This document shows positions 11,611 through 19,712 of a DNA stretch of 64,000 nucleotides, piece by piece; position 1 is the stretch's first letter, and every line of letters starts with the position of its first letter. Made by a program: the position numbers and the translations under genes. The stretch is taken from assembly GCF_030504985.1 (NCBI RefSeq), contig NZ_JASERU010000001.1:186001-250000 (forward strand). The letters run 5' to 3'. The DNA comes from Fulvimonas sp. R45 (GTDB taxonomy: Bacteria > Pseudomonadota > Gammaproteobacteria > Xanthomonadales > Rhodanobacteraceae). Below the pieces are notes generated by a model. That model ran no database searches and was not told where the DNA came from. It was given only the letters and a program-made list of their open reading frames with translations.

Positions 11611-12956
11611 GCGTCCGCCGCCCCCAGCGCGCGCAGCAGGCCGCGCGCCTTGGCGCGGGTCTCGGCCAGCTCGAGCTCGGCCACCGAGTCGGCCACGATG
11701 CCCGCGCCGGCGCGCAGCGATACCCCGCCACCGGTGAGGGTCAGCGTGCGGATCAGGATGTTGAGGTCCATGTCGCCGTTGCGGTCGAGGTAGCCCAGCG
11801 CGCCGGTGTAGGCGCCGCGGGGGGCATTCTCCAGCGCGGCCACGATTTCCATGCAGCGCACCTTGGGGCAGCCGGTGATGGTGCCGCCGGGGAACACCGC
11901 GGCGATCGCCTCGCCCGGCGTCACGTCCGGACGCAGGCGACCGCGCACGTTGGAGACGATGTGGTGCACGTGGGCGTAGCTCTCCACCGTCATCAGCTCG
12001 TCCACCGCCACCGTGCCGGGCACGCAGACGCGGCCGAGGTCGTTGCGCTCCAGGTCGATCAGCATCACGTGCTCGGCGCGCTCCTTGGGATGCGCGGCGA
12101 GCTCGCGGATGCGCGCGGCCTCGTCGTCGCCCGCCACGCGCGGGCGCGTGCCGGCGATCGGGCGCGTCTGCGCCACGCCACCGCGCACCTCCACCAGCCG
12201 TTCCGGCGAGGAACTGACCACGGCCCAGCCCGGCTGCTGCAGCAGGCCGGCGAACGGTGCCGGATTGGCCCGGCGCAATGTCGCATGCAGCGCGGCTGGC
12301 ATTGGCGGCTCGGCGTAGCGGGCGCGCCAGGCGCGCGACAGGTTGGCCTGGAAAATGTCGCCCGCGCGCAGGTGTCCGTGGATGCGCGCGACGCCGTCGA
12401 GGAAGCGTTGCGGTTCGTCCTCCTCGATGGCGACGGGTGCCGGCGGCGAAGGCGGCGGCGCCGCGACGGCGAGGTCGGCCTCCAGCAGGTCGAGCAGGTG
12501 TTCGCTGCCGGCCTCGGCTACCAGCACGGTGCAATCGCGCGCGTGGTCGACGATGGCGGCCGCGGGACAGCGCAGCGCCAGCGCCAGCGGCAACCCGTCC
12601 GGCGGCGGCAGGCGCAGCGAAGGCTCGACCTCGCCCGCCAGTTCGTAGCACAGCAGCAGGGCCCAGCCACCGTGGAACGGCAGGCCGTCGTCTTCCCGCG
12701 GCAGCTGCTCGGCGCACCAGGCCGCATCCAGCGCGTCGAGGAAACGGGCACCGGCGATGCGGCCGCCGCCGTCTCGCACGCGCCCGTCGGCATCCAGCCG
12801 CAGGCTGGCGCCGGGAAACGCGAACAGGATGTCGTGGCGTGCCTGCGGTGTGCCGCGCACCACGCTTTCCAGCAAGGCGGGATAGCGCTGCGGAAACGCG
12901 GCGGCCGGCGCGAGCAGGTCGCGCCGGCCGCCCAGGGTGCGGCGATGCGGCGTCAC
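11607..12956 (-). CDS. pabB: Aminodeoxychorismate synthase component I (PIAGT variant)
   Basis: 449-residue chorismate-binding enzyme, probably making 4-amino-4-deoxychorismate with a PabA/TrpG amidotransferase encoded elsewhere. The TrpE/PabB core is complete: RPIAGTRPR, ERAEHVMLIDLERNDLGRV (Mg-binding), GGTITGCPKVRCMEII. In E. coli PabB the loop reads PIKGT and its lysine forms a covalent intermediate; here Ala (codon 12153-12155) replaces it, as in anthranilate synthase. Overlap with pabC argues for PabB rather than TrpE. The start is a GTG at 12956, one base after the fabF stop; no ATG is available nearby. Confidence 0.88.
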   Translation of the reverse strand: MTPHRRTLGGRRDLLAPAAAFPQRYPALLESVVRGTPQARHDILFAFPGASLRLDADGRVRDGGGRIAGARFLDALDAAWCAEQLPREDDGLPFHGGWALLLCYELAGEVEPSLRLPPPDGLPLALALRCPAAAIVDHARDCTVLVAEAGSEHLLDLLEADLAVAAPPPSPPAPVAIEEDEPQRFLDGVARIHGHLRAGDIFQANLSRAWRARYAEPPMPAALHATLRRANPAPFAGLLQQPGWAVVSSSPERLVEVRGGVAQTRPIAGTRPRVAGDDEAARIRELAAHPKERAEHVMLIDLERNDLGRVCVPGTVAVDELMTVESYAHVHHIVSNVRGRLRPDVTPGEAIAAVFPGGTITGCPKVRCMEIVAALENAPRGAYTGALGYLDRNGDMDLNILIRTLTLTGGGVSLRAGAGIVADSVAELELAETRAKARGLLRALGAADA

Positions 12957-12957
12957 G

Positions 12958-14196
12958 TCAGAGGCGACGGAACGCCAGCGTGCCGTTGGTGCCGCCGAAG
13001 CCGAAGGAGTTGGAGATCGCCACGTCGATCTTCGACTCGCGCGCCACGTTCGGCACGAAGTCGAGGTCGCAGCCCTCGCCCGGTTCGTCCAGGTTGATGG
13101 TCGGCGGCAACACCTGGTCGCGCATGGCCAGGATGGTGAAGATCGCCTCCACGCCGCCGGCGGCGCCGAGCAGGTGGCCGGTGACCGACTTGGTCGAGCT
13201 GACCGCCAGCTTGTACGCGTGGTCGCCGAACACGCGCTTGGCGGCCAGCACCTCGCCAAGGTCGCCCAGCGGCGTCGAGGTGCCGTGCGCGTTGATGTAC
13301 TGCACCTCGGCCGGGTTGATGCCGCCGTCCTTCAGCGCGCTCTCCATGCAGCGCGCCGCACCCTCGCCGCCCTCGCTGGGCGCGGTGATGTGGTAGGCGT
13401 CGCCGCTCATGCCGAAGCCGACCAGCTCGGCGTGGATGTGCGCGCCGCGCGCCTTCGCATGCTCGTACTCCTCCAGCACCAGCACGCCGGCACCGTCGGA
13501 CAGCACGAAGCCGTCGCGGTCCTTGTCCCACGGACGGCTGGCCCGGGCGGGCTCGTCGTTGCGGGTGGACATCGCCTTGGCCGAGCAGAAGCCCGCCATC
13601 GCGGTGCCGGTGGTGGCGAACTCGGCGCCGCCGGCGATCATCGCGTCGGCGTCGCCGTACTGGATCATCCGCGCGGCCAGGCCGATGTTGTGCGTGGCCG
13701 TGGTGCAGGCGGTGACGCAGGCGATGTTCGGGCCCTTCAGGCCGAACATGATCGACAGGTAGCCCGAGACCATGTTGATGATGGAGCTGGGCACGAAGAA
13801 CGGCGACACGCGGCGCGGGCCCTTCTCGTGCAGCTCGATCGAGGTGTCCTCGATGGTGTTGAGACCGCCGATGCCGGCGCCCACCGCCACGCCGATGCGC
13901 GGCGCGTTGGCCTCGGTGATCTCCAGCCCGGAATCGCGCAGCGCCTGGGTGCCGGCGGCGATGCCGTACTGGATGAAGTGGTCCATCTTCTTGACGTCCT
14001 TGGGCGACACCCAATCGGTCGGCTCGAAGCCCTTCACCTGGCCGGCGATGCGGGTGGCATAGGCGCTGGCGTCGAAATGGGTCACCGGGCCGATGCCGCT
14101 CTCGCCCTTGAGGATGTTGCCCCAGGCGGTGGCGATATCGTTGCCGACCGGCGAGATGATGCCCATGCCGGTCACTACCACGCGTCGCTTGCTCAT
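12958..14196 (-). CDS. fabF: Beta-ketoacyl-ACP synthase II
   Basis: 412-residue condensing enzyme of fatty-acid elongation. Catalytic cysteine C164 ([12 protein letters not shown]), and the two histidines in NAHGTST and [13 protein letters not shown], are present. The start at 14196 ([12 protein letters not shown]) fits the family; longer in-frame upstream extension runs into the acpP terminator region and is not credible. It follows acpP, as is general in bacteria, but a strong hairpin terminator between the two suggests that it may have a promoter of its own in 14197-14303. Confidence 0.98.
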   Translation of the reverse strand: MSKRRVVVTGMGIISPVGNDIATAWGNILKGESGIGPVTHFDASAYATRIAGQVKGFEPTDWVSPKDVKKMDHFIQYGIAAGTQALRDSGLEITEANAPRIGVAVGAGIGGLNTIEDTSIELHEKGPRRVSPFFVPSSIINMVSGYLSIMFGLKGPNIACVTACTTATHNIGLAARMIQYGDADAMIAGGAEFATTGTAMAGFCSAKAMSTRNDEPARASRPWDKDRDGFVLSDGAGVLVLEEYEHAKARGAHIHAELVGFGMSGDAYHITAPSEGGEGAARCMESALKDGGINPAEVQYINAHGTSTPLGDLGEVLAAKRVFGDHAYKLAVSSTKSVTGHLLGAAGGVEAIFTILAMRDQVLPPTINLDEPGEGCDLDFVPNVARESKIDVAISNSFGFGGTNGTLAFRRL

Positions 14197-14304
14197 GCTG
14201 TTTTCCTTCGTGTTCCGGGGAAGCGCCGGCCCGCGGCCGCCTCCCGCAATTCGCGGATGCCCGCCGCCGCATACCATACGGGTTCGGACGTTGCAGATTG
14301 CAGA

Positions 14305-14331
14305 AACGAAAACTGCGCCGTGTCGGCGCAG
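14305..14331 (-). terminator. Rho-independent terminator after acpP
   Basis: Minus-strand hairpin CTGCGCCG-ACA-CGGCGCAG (14331-14313), eight perfect base pairs, followed directly by TTTTCGTTT. This is a textbook intrinsic terminator 56 bases past the acpP stop; it would let acpP be made in excess over fabF. Confidence 0.8.
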
Positions 14332-14386
14332 CTTCCGGTATCGCCACGTGGGCGGCAGCGCAAGGCGCCGTCCCGCCCTCGCCCGA

Positions 14387-14626
14387 TCACTCCTTGGTGT
14401 GGGCCTTGATGTAGTCCACGGCCTGCTGCACGGTGGTGATCTTCTCGGCTTCCTCGTCCGGGATCTCGGTCTCGAACTCTTCCTCGAGGGCCATCACCAG
14501 CTCGACCGTGTCCAGCGAATCGGCGCCCAGATCGTCCACGAACGACGCATTCGCCGTGACTTCATCCTCCTTCACGCCCAGCTGCTCGACGACGATTTTC
14601 TTGACGCGCTCTTCGATGGTGCTCAT
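14387..14626 (-). CDS. acpP: Acyl carrier protein
   Basis: 79-residue, strongly acidic carrier of growing acyl chains. The phosphopantetheine serine is S37 in GADSLDTVE. Start at 14626 (MSTIEERV) is set by a good GGGAGG Shine-Dalgarno 9 bases upstream. Lies between fabG and fabF, flanked by its own candidate promoter and a terminator, in keeping with its need for very high expression. Confidence 0.99.
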   Translation of the reverse strand: MSTIEERVKKIVVEQLGVKEDEVTANASFVDDLGADSLDTVELVMALEEEFETEIPDEEAEKITTVQQAVDYIKAHTKE

Positions 14627-14693
14627 GTTGCCAAACCTCCCACGGGGAATTTGCTTGATCGGCACCGGCCATCGGCCGGCGTAGGACCGGCGG

Positions 14694-14699
14694 ATTGTA
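14694..14699 (-). promoter_or_regulatory. candidate acpP -10 element
   Basis: TACAAT on the minus strand at 14699-14694, about 70 bases before the acpP start, in the 210-bp fabG-acpP gap. No good -35 hexamer is seen at the usual distance. Weak evidence. Confidence 0.3.
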
Positions 14700-14836
14700 G
14701 TGGCTAAGCCGTGAGGCCGCCACGTTCCGCCGGCGAGAATCGTGGCGCCGGCCCTGTGGCCGACGCGAAGGGTCAATTGTCGCCCAAAACGCAGCCGCTG
14801 GCGACAACCGTTTGAATACGCTCCCGAATGGCCCGC

Positions 14837-15580
14837 TCAGGGCATGTACATGCCGCCGTTGACGTGCAGCGTCTCGCCGGTGATGTAGGACGCCGCCGGC
14901 GACGCGAGGAAGGCCACCGCCCTGGCGATGTCCGCCGCCTCGCCCAGGCGGCCCAGCGCGATCTGCCCGAGCAGCGCCTGCCTGGACTCCTCCGGCAACG
15001 CACGCGTCATGTCGGTGTCGATGAAGCCCGGCGCCACCACGTTCACCGTGATGCCGCGCGAACCGATCTCGCGCGCCAGCGACTTGGAGAACGCGATGAT
15101 GCCGGCCTTGGCCGCCGCGTAGTTGGCCTGGCCCGGGTTGCCGGTGAGGCCGATCACCGAGGCGATCGAGACGATGCGGCCCTTGCGCGCCTTCATCATG
15201 CCGCGCATCACCGCCTTGCTGGCGCGGTACACCGAGGTGAGGTTGGTGTCGAGGATGGCCTGCCAGTCCTCGTCCCGCATGCGCATCAGCAGCTGGTCGC
15301 GGGTGATGCCGGCGTTGTTGACCAGGATCGACACCGCGCCGAACTCCCTGGCGATGCCGTCCACCAGCGCCTCGATGGCGCCGGCGGCGGTGACGTCCAG
15401 CACGCGGCCGTGGCCGCCGTGCGCGGCCAGGCGCTCGCCGATGGCCCTGGCGCCGTTCTCGCTGGTGGCGGTGCCGACCACGGTGGCGCCCTGCGCCGCC
15501 AGCTCGTCGGCGATCGCCGCGCCGATGCCGCGGCTGGCGCCGGTGACCAGCGCGACCTCGCCCTGCAGTGGGTTGCTCAT
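14837..15580 (-). CDS. fabG: 3-oxoacyl-ACP reductase
   Basis: 247-residue short-chain dehydrogenase, first reduction of the fatty-acid cycle, NADPH dependent. Cofactor loop TGASRGIG (13-20), NNAG (88-91), catalytic S141, Y154 and K158 (NYAAAKAG). Ends ASYITGETLHVNGGMYMP, the usual FabG C-terminus. Lies 43 bp after fabD in the fabHDG cluster. Confidence 0.98.
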   Translation of the reverse strand: MSNPLQGEVALVTGASRGIGAAIADELAAQGATVVGTATSENGARAIGERLAAHGGHGRVLDVTAAGAIEALVDGIAREFGAVSILVNNAGITRDQLLMRMRDEDWQAILDTNLTSVYRASKAVMRGMMKARKGRIVSIASVIGLTGNPGQANYAAAKAGIIAFSKSLAREIGSRGITVNVVAPGFIDTDMTRALPEESRQALLGQIALGRLGEAADIARAVAFLASPAASYITGETLHVNGGMYMP

Positions 15581-15623
15581 GGAAGCGTTTCCTCGGGTGT
15601 CGGGGATCGTGGGATGGGCGGGC

Positions 15624-16571
15624 TCAGGCCCACTCGGCCAGGGCGGCGTCCAGCTCGGCCGGCGCGCCGATGGCGCGGGCCTCCAGGCCCTTGTCGATGC
15701 GCTTGGCGAGGCCGGCCAGCACCTTGCCGGGACCGCACTCGGCGAGGCGGCTGGCGCCGCCGGCGGCCAGCGCCTGCACGCACTGGGCCCAGCGCACCGG
15801 CAGGTAGAGCTGGCGCTGCAGCGCGCCGCGGATTTCGTCCAGCGTGCCGTAGCTCGCCGCCTCGGCGTTCTGCACCACCGGGATCGACGGCAGTTGCCAT
15901 GCGATCGAGGCCATGCGTTCGCCCAGCCGGTCGGCCGCCTCGCGCATCAGCGCGCAATGCGACGGCACCGACACGGCCAGCTTCACCGCTTTCTTCACGC
16001 CCAGCTCGGCCAGCCGCGCCAGCGCACGGTCGACCGCCTCGGCGTGGCCGGCGATCACCAGCTGGCCCGGCGAGTTGTAGTTGGCCGGCGCCACCACCTG
16101 GCCTTGCGCGACCTCGGCGCAGACCTGCGCGATCTGCGCGTCGTCGCCGCCCAGGATCGCCGCCATCGCGCCCGTGCCCGCCGGCACCGCGGCCTGCATC
16201 AGCCGGCCGCGCTCGGCCACCAGCGCGGCCGCATCGTGCAGCGACAGCGCGCCGGCGCAGACCAGCGCGCTGTACTCGCCCAGGCTGTGCCCGGCGAGCT
16301 GCGCCGGCCGCGCGCCGCCGAGCTTCCGCCACACGCGCCACGTCGCCACGCTGGCGGCCAGCAGCGCGGGCTGGGTGTTCTCGGTGCGGTTGAGCCGCTC
16401 GTCCGGCCCCTGCTGGCTGAGCACCCACAGGTCCGTGCCGGCGCCCTGCGAGGCCTCGTCGAACGTGGCCTTCACCTCGGCGTGCGCGGCGGCCAGGTCG
16501 GCCAGCATGCCCACCGACTGCGAGCCCTGGCCGGGGAAGACGAAAGCGAGCGAGGCGACGGTGTCGGTCAT
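15624..16571 (-). CDS. fabD: Malonyl-CoA:ACP transacylase
   Basis: 315 residues. Loads malonyl groups on AcpP. Signatures FPGQGSQ (12-18) and the nucleophile S96 in GHSLGEY; the catalytic His is in VPSHCALMR. The start at 16571 (MTDTVASLAFVFPGQGSQ) matches homologues. A 123-bp gap to fabH contains a hairpin. Confidence 0.97.
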   Translation of the reverse strand: MTDTVASLAFVFPGQGSQSVGMLADLAAAHAEVKATFDEASQGAGTDLWVLSQQGPDERLNRTENTQPALLAASVATWRVWRKLGGARPAQLAGHSLGEYSALVCAGALSLHDAAALVAERGRLMQAAVPAGTGAMAAILGGDDAQIAQVCAEVAQGQVVAPANYNSPGQLVIAGHAEAVDRALARLAELGVKKAVKLAVSVPSHCALMREAADRLGERMASIAWQLPSIPVVQNAEAASYGTLDEIRGALQRQLYLPVRWAQCVQALAAGGASRLAECGPGKVLAGLAKRIDKGLEARAIGAPAELDAALAEWA

Positions 16572-16653
16572 CGATGGAAATCCGTGGATGCGAAAGGACA
16601 ATGATGCCAGCAGCACGCGGCGTACGCAGCCGTATCCGCGCGCCGGAAACGAC

Positions 16654-16675
16654 GATGCCGCCCGCAGGCGGCATC
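16654..16675 (-). other. hairpin between fabH and fabD
   Basis: Nine-pair inverted repeat GATGCCGCC-TGCG-GGCGGCATC on the minus strand just after the fabH stop, followed by GTCGTTTCC. It lacks a solid U-tract, so it may be a partial terminator or an mRNA-stabilising stem that sets relative expression in the fab cluster. Confidence 0.35.
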
Positions 16676-16694
16676 GCGCGGCACGCGCGGAAAC

Positions 16695-17669
16695 TCAGTA
16701 GCGCAGCAGCGCCGAGGCCCAGGTGAAGCCGCCGCCGAAGGCCTCCAGCAGCAGGTTCTGGCCGCGCTGCACCTTGCCCGAGCGCACCGCGTAGTCCAGC
16801 GCCAGCGGCACCGAGCCGGACGAGGTGTTGGCGTGCTTGTCGACGGTCACGATCACCTGCTCCATCGACATGTTCAGCCGCTTGGCGGTGGCCTCGATGA
16901 TGCGCAGGTTGGCCTGGTGCGGGATCAGCCAGTCCAGTTGCGAAGCCTCCAGGCCGGCGGCCGTGAGGGTCTGCTCGACCAGCGAGTCCAGCGTCTTCAC
17001 CGCGACCTTGAACACCTCGCGGCCGGCCATCTTGATGCGCACGCCGTGGTTGGGCTCGTCGCGGAAGCCGGCGGACACGCCGACCGGGTTCCACAGCAGC
17101 TCCTTGTAGCCGCCGTCGGCATGCAGGCAGGTGGCGTAGATGCCCGGCTCACTGGCGGCTTCCAGCACCACCGCACCGGCGCCGTCGCCGAACAGCACGC
17201 AGGTCTCGCGCTCGCTCCAGTCGATCATGCGGGTCAGCGTCTCGGCGCCGATCACCAGCACCTTCTTCGACTGGCCGCTGCGGATGAACTTGTCGGCGAT
17301 GCCCAGCGCGTAGACGAAGCCCGAGCAGGCGGCGTTGACGTCGAACGCGGCACAGCCGTTGGCGCCCAGGCGCGCCTGCACCAGGCAGGCAGTGGACGGA
17401 AAGATGATGTCGGGCGTGGTGGTGCCCAGCACGATCAGGTCCAGCTCGGAGGCCTTGACGCCGGCCGCCTCCAGCGCGCGCTGCGCCGCGAGGAAGGCGA
17501 GGTCGCCGGTGGTCTGCCCTTCCGCCGCCACGTGGCGCTGGCGGATGCCGGTGCGGGTGCGAATCCATTCGTCGCTGGTGTCGACGATCTTTTCCAGATC
17601 GGCGTTGCTCAGCACGCGCTCGGGCAGCGCGCTGCCGGTGGCGATGATACGGGAGTAGATCGGGGCCAT
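16695..17669 (-). CDS. fabH: Beta-ketoacyl-ACP synthase III
   Basis: 324-residue initiating condensing enzyme (acetyl-CoA plus malonyl-ACP). Catalytic triad visible: C115 (NAACSGFVYAL), His in IPHQANLRI and Asn in KHANTSSGSVPLAL. Start at 17669 (MAPIYSRIIATG) is preferred; an in-frame ATG at 17681 would add four residues. Lies between rpmF and fabD, the usual bacterial order. Confidence 0.97.
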   Translation of the reverse strand: MAPIYSRIIATGSALPERVLSNADLEKIVDTSDEWIRTRTGIRQRHVAAEGQTTGDLAFLAAQRALEAAGVKASELDLIVLGTTTPDIIFPSTACLVQARLGANGCAAFDVNAACSGFVYALGIADKFIRSGQSKKVLVIGAETLTRMIDWSERETCVLFGDGAGAVVLEAASEPGIYATCLHADGGYKELLWNPVGVSAGFRDEPNHGVRIKMAGREVFKVAVKTLDSLVEQTLTAAGLEASQLDWLIPHQANLRIIEATAKRLNMSMEQVIVTVDKHANTSSGSVPLALDYAVRSGKVQRGQNLLLEAFGGGFTWASALLRY

Positions 17670-17762
17670 TCGCCTTTCCATCAGCTGGGTCGGTGATCGA
17701 CGCGCCGCCTGCGGCGCGCACGGGAACGCCAACGGTACGGGCTCGGCCCCTGCAAACGCAAA

Positions 17763-17782
17763 GCGGCGCGTCGCCGCGCCGC
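17763..17782 (-). terminator. candidate weak terminator after rpmF
   Basis: Minus-strand stem GCGGCGCG-GCGA-CGCGCCGC followed by TTTGCGTTT, 30 bases past the rpmF stop. The broken T-tract suggests partial termination, which would separate the abundant ribosomal-protein message from fabH. Confidence 0.4.
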
Positions 17783-17811
17783 CTGCGGTACGAGCCTGGC
17801 CCGGACCGGGA

Positions 17812-18006
17812 TCAGTCCTCGTCGACCACCGCCGAACCGGTGTCGATCACCTTCTTGCCGCGGTAGTAGCCGTCGGCGGTGACGTGATGGCGCAGGTGCA
17901 CCTCGCCGCTGGTCGGGTCGGTCGCCAGCTGCACGGTCTTCAGCTTGTCGTGGGCACGGCGCATGCCGCGGGTGGACGGGGTACGGCGGCTCTTGGCAAC
18001 GGCCAT
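17812..18006 (-). CDS. rpmF: 50S ribosomal protein L32
   Basis: 64-residue basic ribosomal protein; [20 protein letters not shown] is the family N-terminus. It lacks the four zinc-ligand cysteines of the C+ paralogue, as in most gammaproteobacteria. Follows yceD by 18 bp, conserved from E. coli to Xanthomonas. Confidence 0.98.
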   Translation of the reverse strand: MAVAKSRRTPSTRGMRRAHDKLKTVQLATDPTSGEVHLRHHVTADGYYRGKKVIDTGSAVVDED

Positions 18007-18024
18007 GATGGTTCTCCGGGTGAA

Positions 18025-18543
18025 TCAATGGTTCTTCAGTTCGCGCAATACCGCGAACGGGTTGTCTTCGCGCTCCGCGGCGGGCGTTTCGTCCGCCGCG
18101 GAACCGGTCGCTTCGTCGGGCAGGCGGCTGTCCGGGTTCACCGGCACCAGCGGCAGCGCCAACAGCAGTTCGTCCTCGATCACGTCGGCCAGGCCCAGCT
18201 TGCCGTCGCCGGCCACCAGCAGGGGCTCGCAGCCGGCAGGCAACGCCGCCTCCTCGCGCTCGTGGCGGATCAGGCCCAACCGGGTCTCGACCCGCACCGG
18301 CAGCACGAACGGCTCGAGCGTGCGCTGGCAGGTCAGCGTCAGCGGCGCCTGCACACGCACGTCCAGATAAGCCGTATCGAAGCCGTCGCGGCCGAAATCC
18401 AGCTCGTAGCCGGCCTCGCCCGCATCCGACGCCAGCACCTCGCACAGGCGCGGCATGGCGGAAACGGGCATGGCCCCTGCGAAGGAACGCCGCGCCGAGA
18501 CCATGCGCCAAGCGTCCACGGACTCTGGCAGTGTCACGGACAT
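18025..18543 (-). CDS. yceD: YceD/DUF177 protein, 23S rRNA accumulation
   Basis: 172-residue acidic protein of the YceD family, linked to 23S rRNA accumulation. Middle contains the typical QRTLEPFVLPV segment and the acidic GLADVIEDELLLALPLVP motif that marks the family. A promoter lies directly upstream, with the predicted transcript start only about 3 bases before the ATG at 18543; no Shine-Dalgarno is present, so the message may be read without a leader. First gene of the yceD-rpmF-fabHDG run. Confidence 0.92.
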   Translation of the reverse strand: MSVTLPESVDAWRMVSARRSFAGAMPVSAMPRLCEVLASDAGEAGYELDFGRDGFDTAYLDVRVQAPLTLTCQRTLEPFVLPVRVETRLGLIRHEREEAALPAGCEPLLVAGDGKLGLADVIEDELLLALPLVPVNPDSRLPDEATGSAADETPAAEREDNPFAVLRELKNH

Positions 18544-18552
18544 AACCGGGAA

Positions 18553-18582
18553 ATAGTAGGAGTGCGGGCATTCCAAAGTCAA
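18553..18582 (-). promoter_or_regulatory. promoter for yceD-rpmF-fab cluster
   Basis: Minus strand: -35 TTGACT (18582-18577), 18-base spacer, -10 TACTAT (18558-18553). Both hexamers are close to the sigma-70 consensus. Transcription should begin near 18546, three bases from the yceD ATG. Confidence 0.65.
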
Positions 18583-18669
18583 GCCGCGCGCGGCCTGCGC
18601 CGGAACGCGACAGCCTTTGCCTCCGGCCGCCGCATGCGTCAGACTGCCTTCCCCGCCGACTGCCCCGGG

Positions 18670-19131
18670 ATGCCCGTGGATGCCTACCTGACGATCGGCG
18701 TGGCCGTCCTGCTCGCGTTGCTGGTCGCCGCGGCCATGCTGGGGCTGCTGCTGCGCCGGCGGTTGTCGCGCCGCGCCGCCAGCATGCGCCGCCTGCTGGA
18801 CCTGGCCGACCGCCTGGAAGCCGACCTGAAGACCTGCCGCAGCGAACTGCGTCAGGCGCACGCGGTGATGTCGCTGAACCCCGACCTGCCCGCCGCCGGC
18901 GAGCAGGAAGCCGCCCAGGCCATCGATGCGGGACTACGCTCATTGTTGCAGCAGCGCATCTGGATCCGCGATCGCGCCCCGCGCGCCGGCCAGGCCGAGC
19001 TGGACGACGCCATCCGCACCATGGACGCCACCCGCGAGCGCCTGCGCCCGCTGCTGCTGGCGCTGGGCCAGGCCCAGCGCGAGCTCGACAGCGCGATGCG
19101 CGAGCACATCCGCCGCGAGCCCGAGGCGTGA
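18670..19131 (+). CDS. Small single-pass membrane protein of unknown function
   Basis: 153 residues. One N-terminal transmembrane helix (about 6-28) followed by a basic stretch RRRLSRRAASMRR and a long, probably helical cytoplasmic tail with a heptad-like pattern (DLADRLEADLKTCRSEL, and a C-terminal ERLRPLLLALGQAQRELDSAM). No family recognised. Its TGA overlaps the maf GTG start (GTGA), so the two are probably co-translated. Start at 18670 is a choice; an in-frame ATG at 18634 exists. Divergent from yceD. Confidence 0.6.
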   Translation: MPVDAYLTIGVAVLLALLVAAAMLGLLLRRRLSRRAASMRRLLDLADRLEADLKTCRSELRQAHAVMSLNPDLPAAGEQEAAQAIDAGLRSLLQQRIWIRDRAPRAGQAELDDAIRTMDATRERLRPLLLALGQAQRELDSAMREHIRREPEA

Positions 19132-19712
19132 ACACGCCGCGGCTGCTGCTCGGCTCCACCTCGCGCTACCGCGCCGAACTGCTGCGCCGGCTGGCCGTCG
19201 AGTTCGACACCTGCGCCCCGGACACCGACGAGACCCCGCGGCCGGGCGAGGCGCCGGCGGCGCGCGCGTTGCGGCTGGCGGTCGCCAAGGCTACCGCGGC
19301 GGCCGGCGACCGCCGCGACGTGCTGGTGATCGGCTCCGACCAGGTGGCCGAACTGGGCGGCGAACTCCTGCGCAAGCCCGGCGACGCCGCACGCGCCCGC
19401 GCCCAGCTCGCGGCCAGCGCCGGGCGCGAAGTGCGCTTCCATACCGCGCTGTGCCTGCTCGACACCCGCAGCGGGCTCGCGCGCACCCACGTCGACCACA
19501 CGCGGGTCGCGTTCCGCCCGCTCGACGCCGGCGAGATCGCCCGCTACGTCGAGCGCGAGCAACCGCTGGACTGCGCCGGCAGCTTCAAGTGCGAGGGCCT
19601 GGGCATCAGCCTGTTCGAGCGCATCGACAGCGAGGACCCCACCGCCCTGGTCGGCCTGCCGCTGATCGCGCTGGCGCGGCTGCTGCGCGAGGCCGGCGTC
19701 GTCCTACCCTGA
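19128..19712 (+). CDS. Maf family nucleotide pyrophosphatase (YceF type)
   Basis: 194 residues. Maf proteins hydrolyse non-canonical or modified nucleoside triphosphates to monophosphates. The N-terminal motif LLGSTSRYRAELL resembles the YceF subgroup (7-methyl-GTP) rather than the dTTP/UTP group; VIGSDQVAEL and KCEGLGISLFERI are the other conserved loops. It starts at a GTG overlapping the preceding stop. Being next to yceD-rpmF agrees with E. coli yceF-yceD-rpmF, though here it is divergent. Its 3' end overlaps the convergent glycosyltransferase by 9 bases. Confidence 0.9.
   Translation: MNTPRLLLGSTSRYRAELLRRLAVEFDTCAPDTDETPRPGEAPAARALRLAVAKATAAAGDRRDVLVIGSDQVAELGGELLRKPGDAARARAQLAASAGREVRFHTALCLLDTRSGLARTHVDHTRVAFRPLDAGEIARYVEREQPLDCAGSFKCEGLGISLFERIDSEDPTALVGLPLIALARLLREAGVVLP

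Noticed and set aside
11607-12956. Calling this gene trpE because of PIAGT
   Set aside because: Its 4-base overlap with pabC and place in the fab/pab cluster favour PabB; the motif alone is not decisive.
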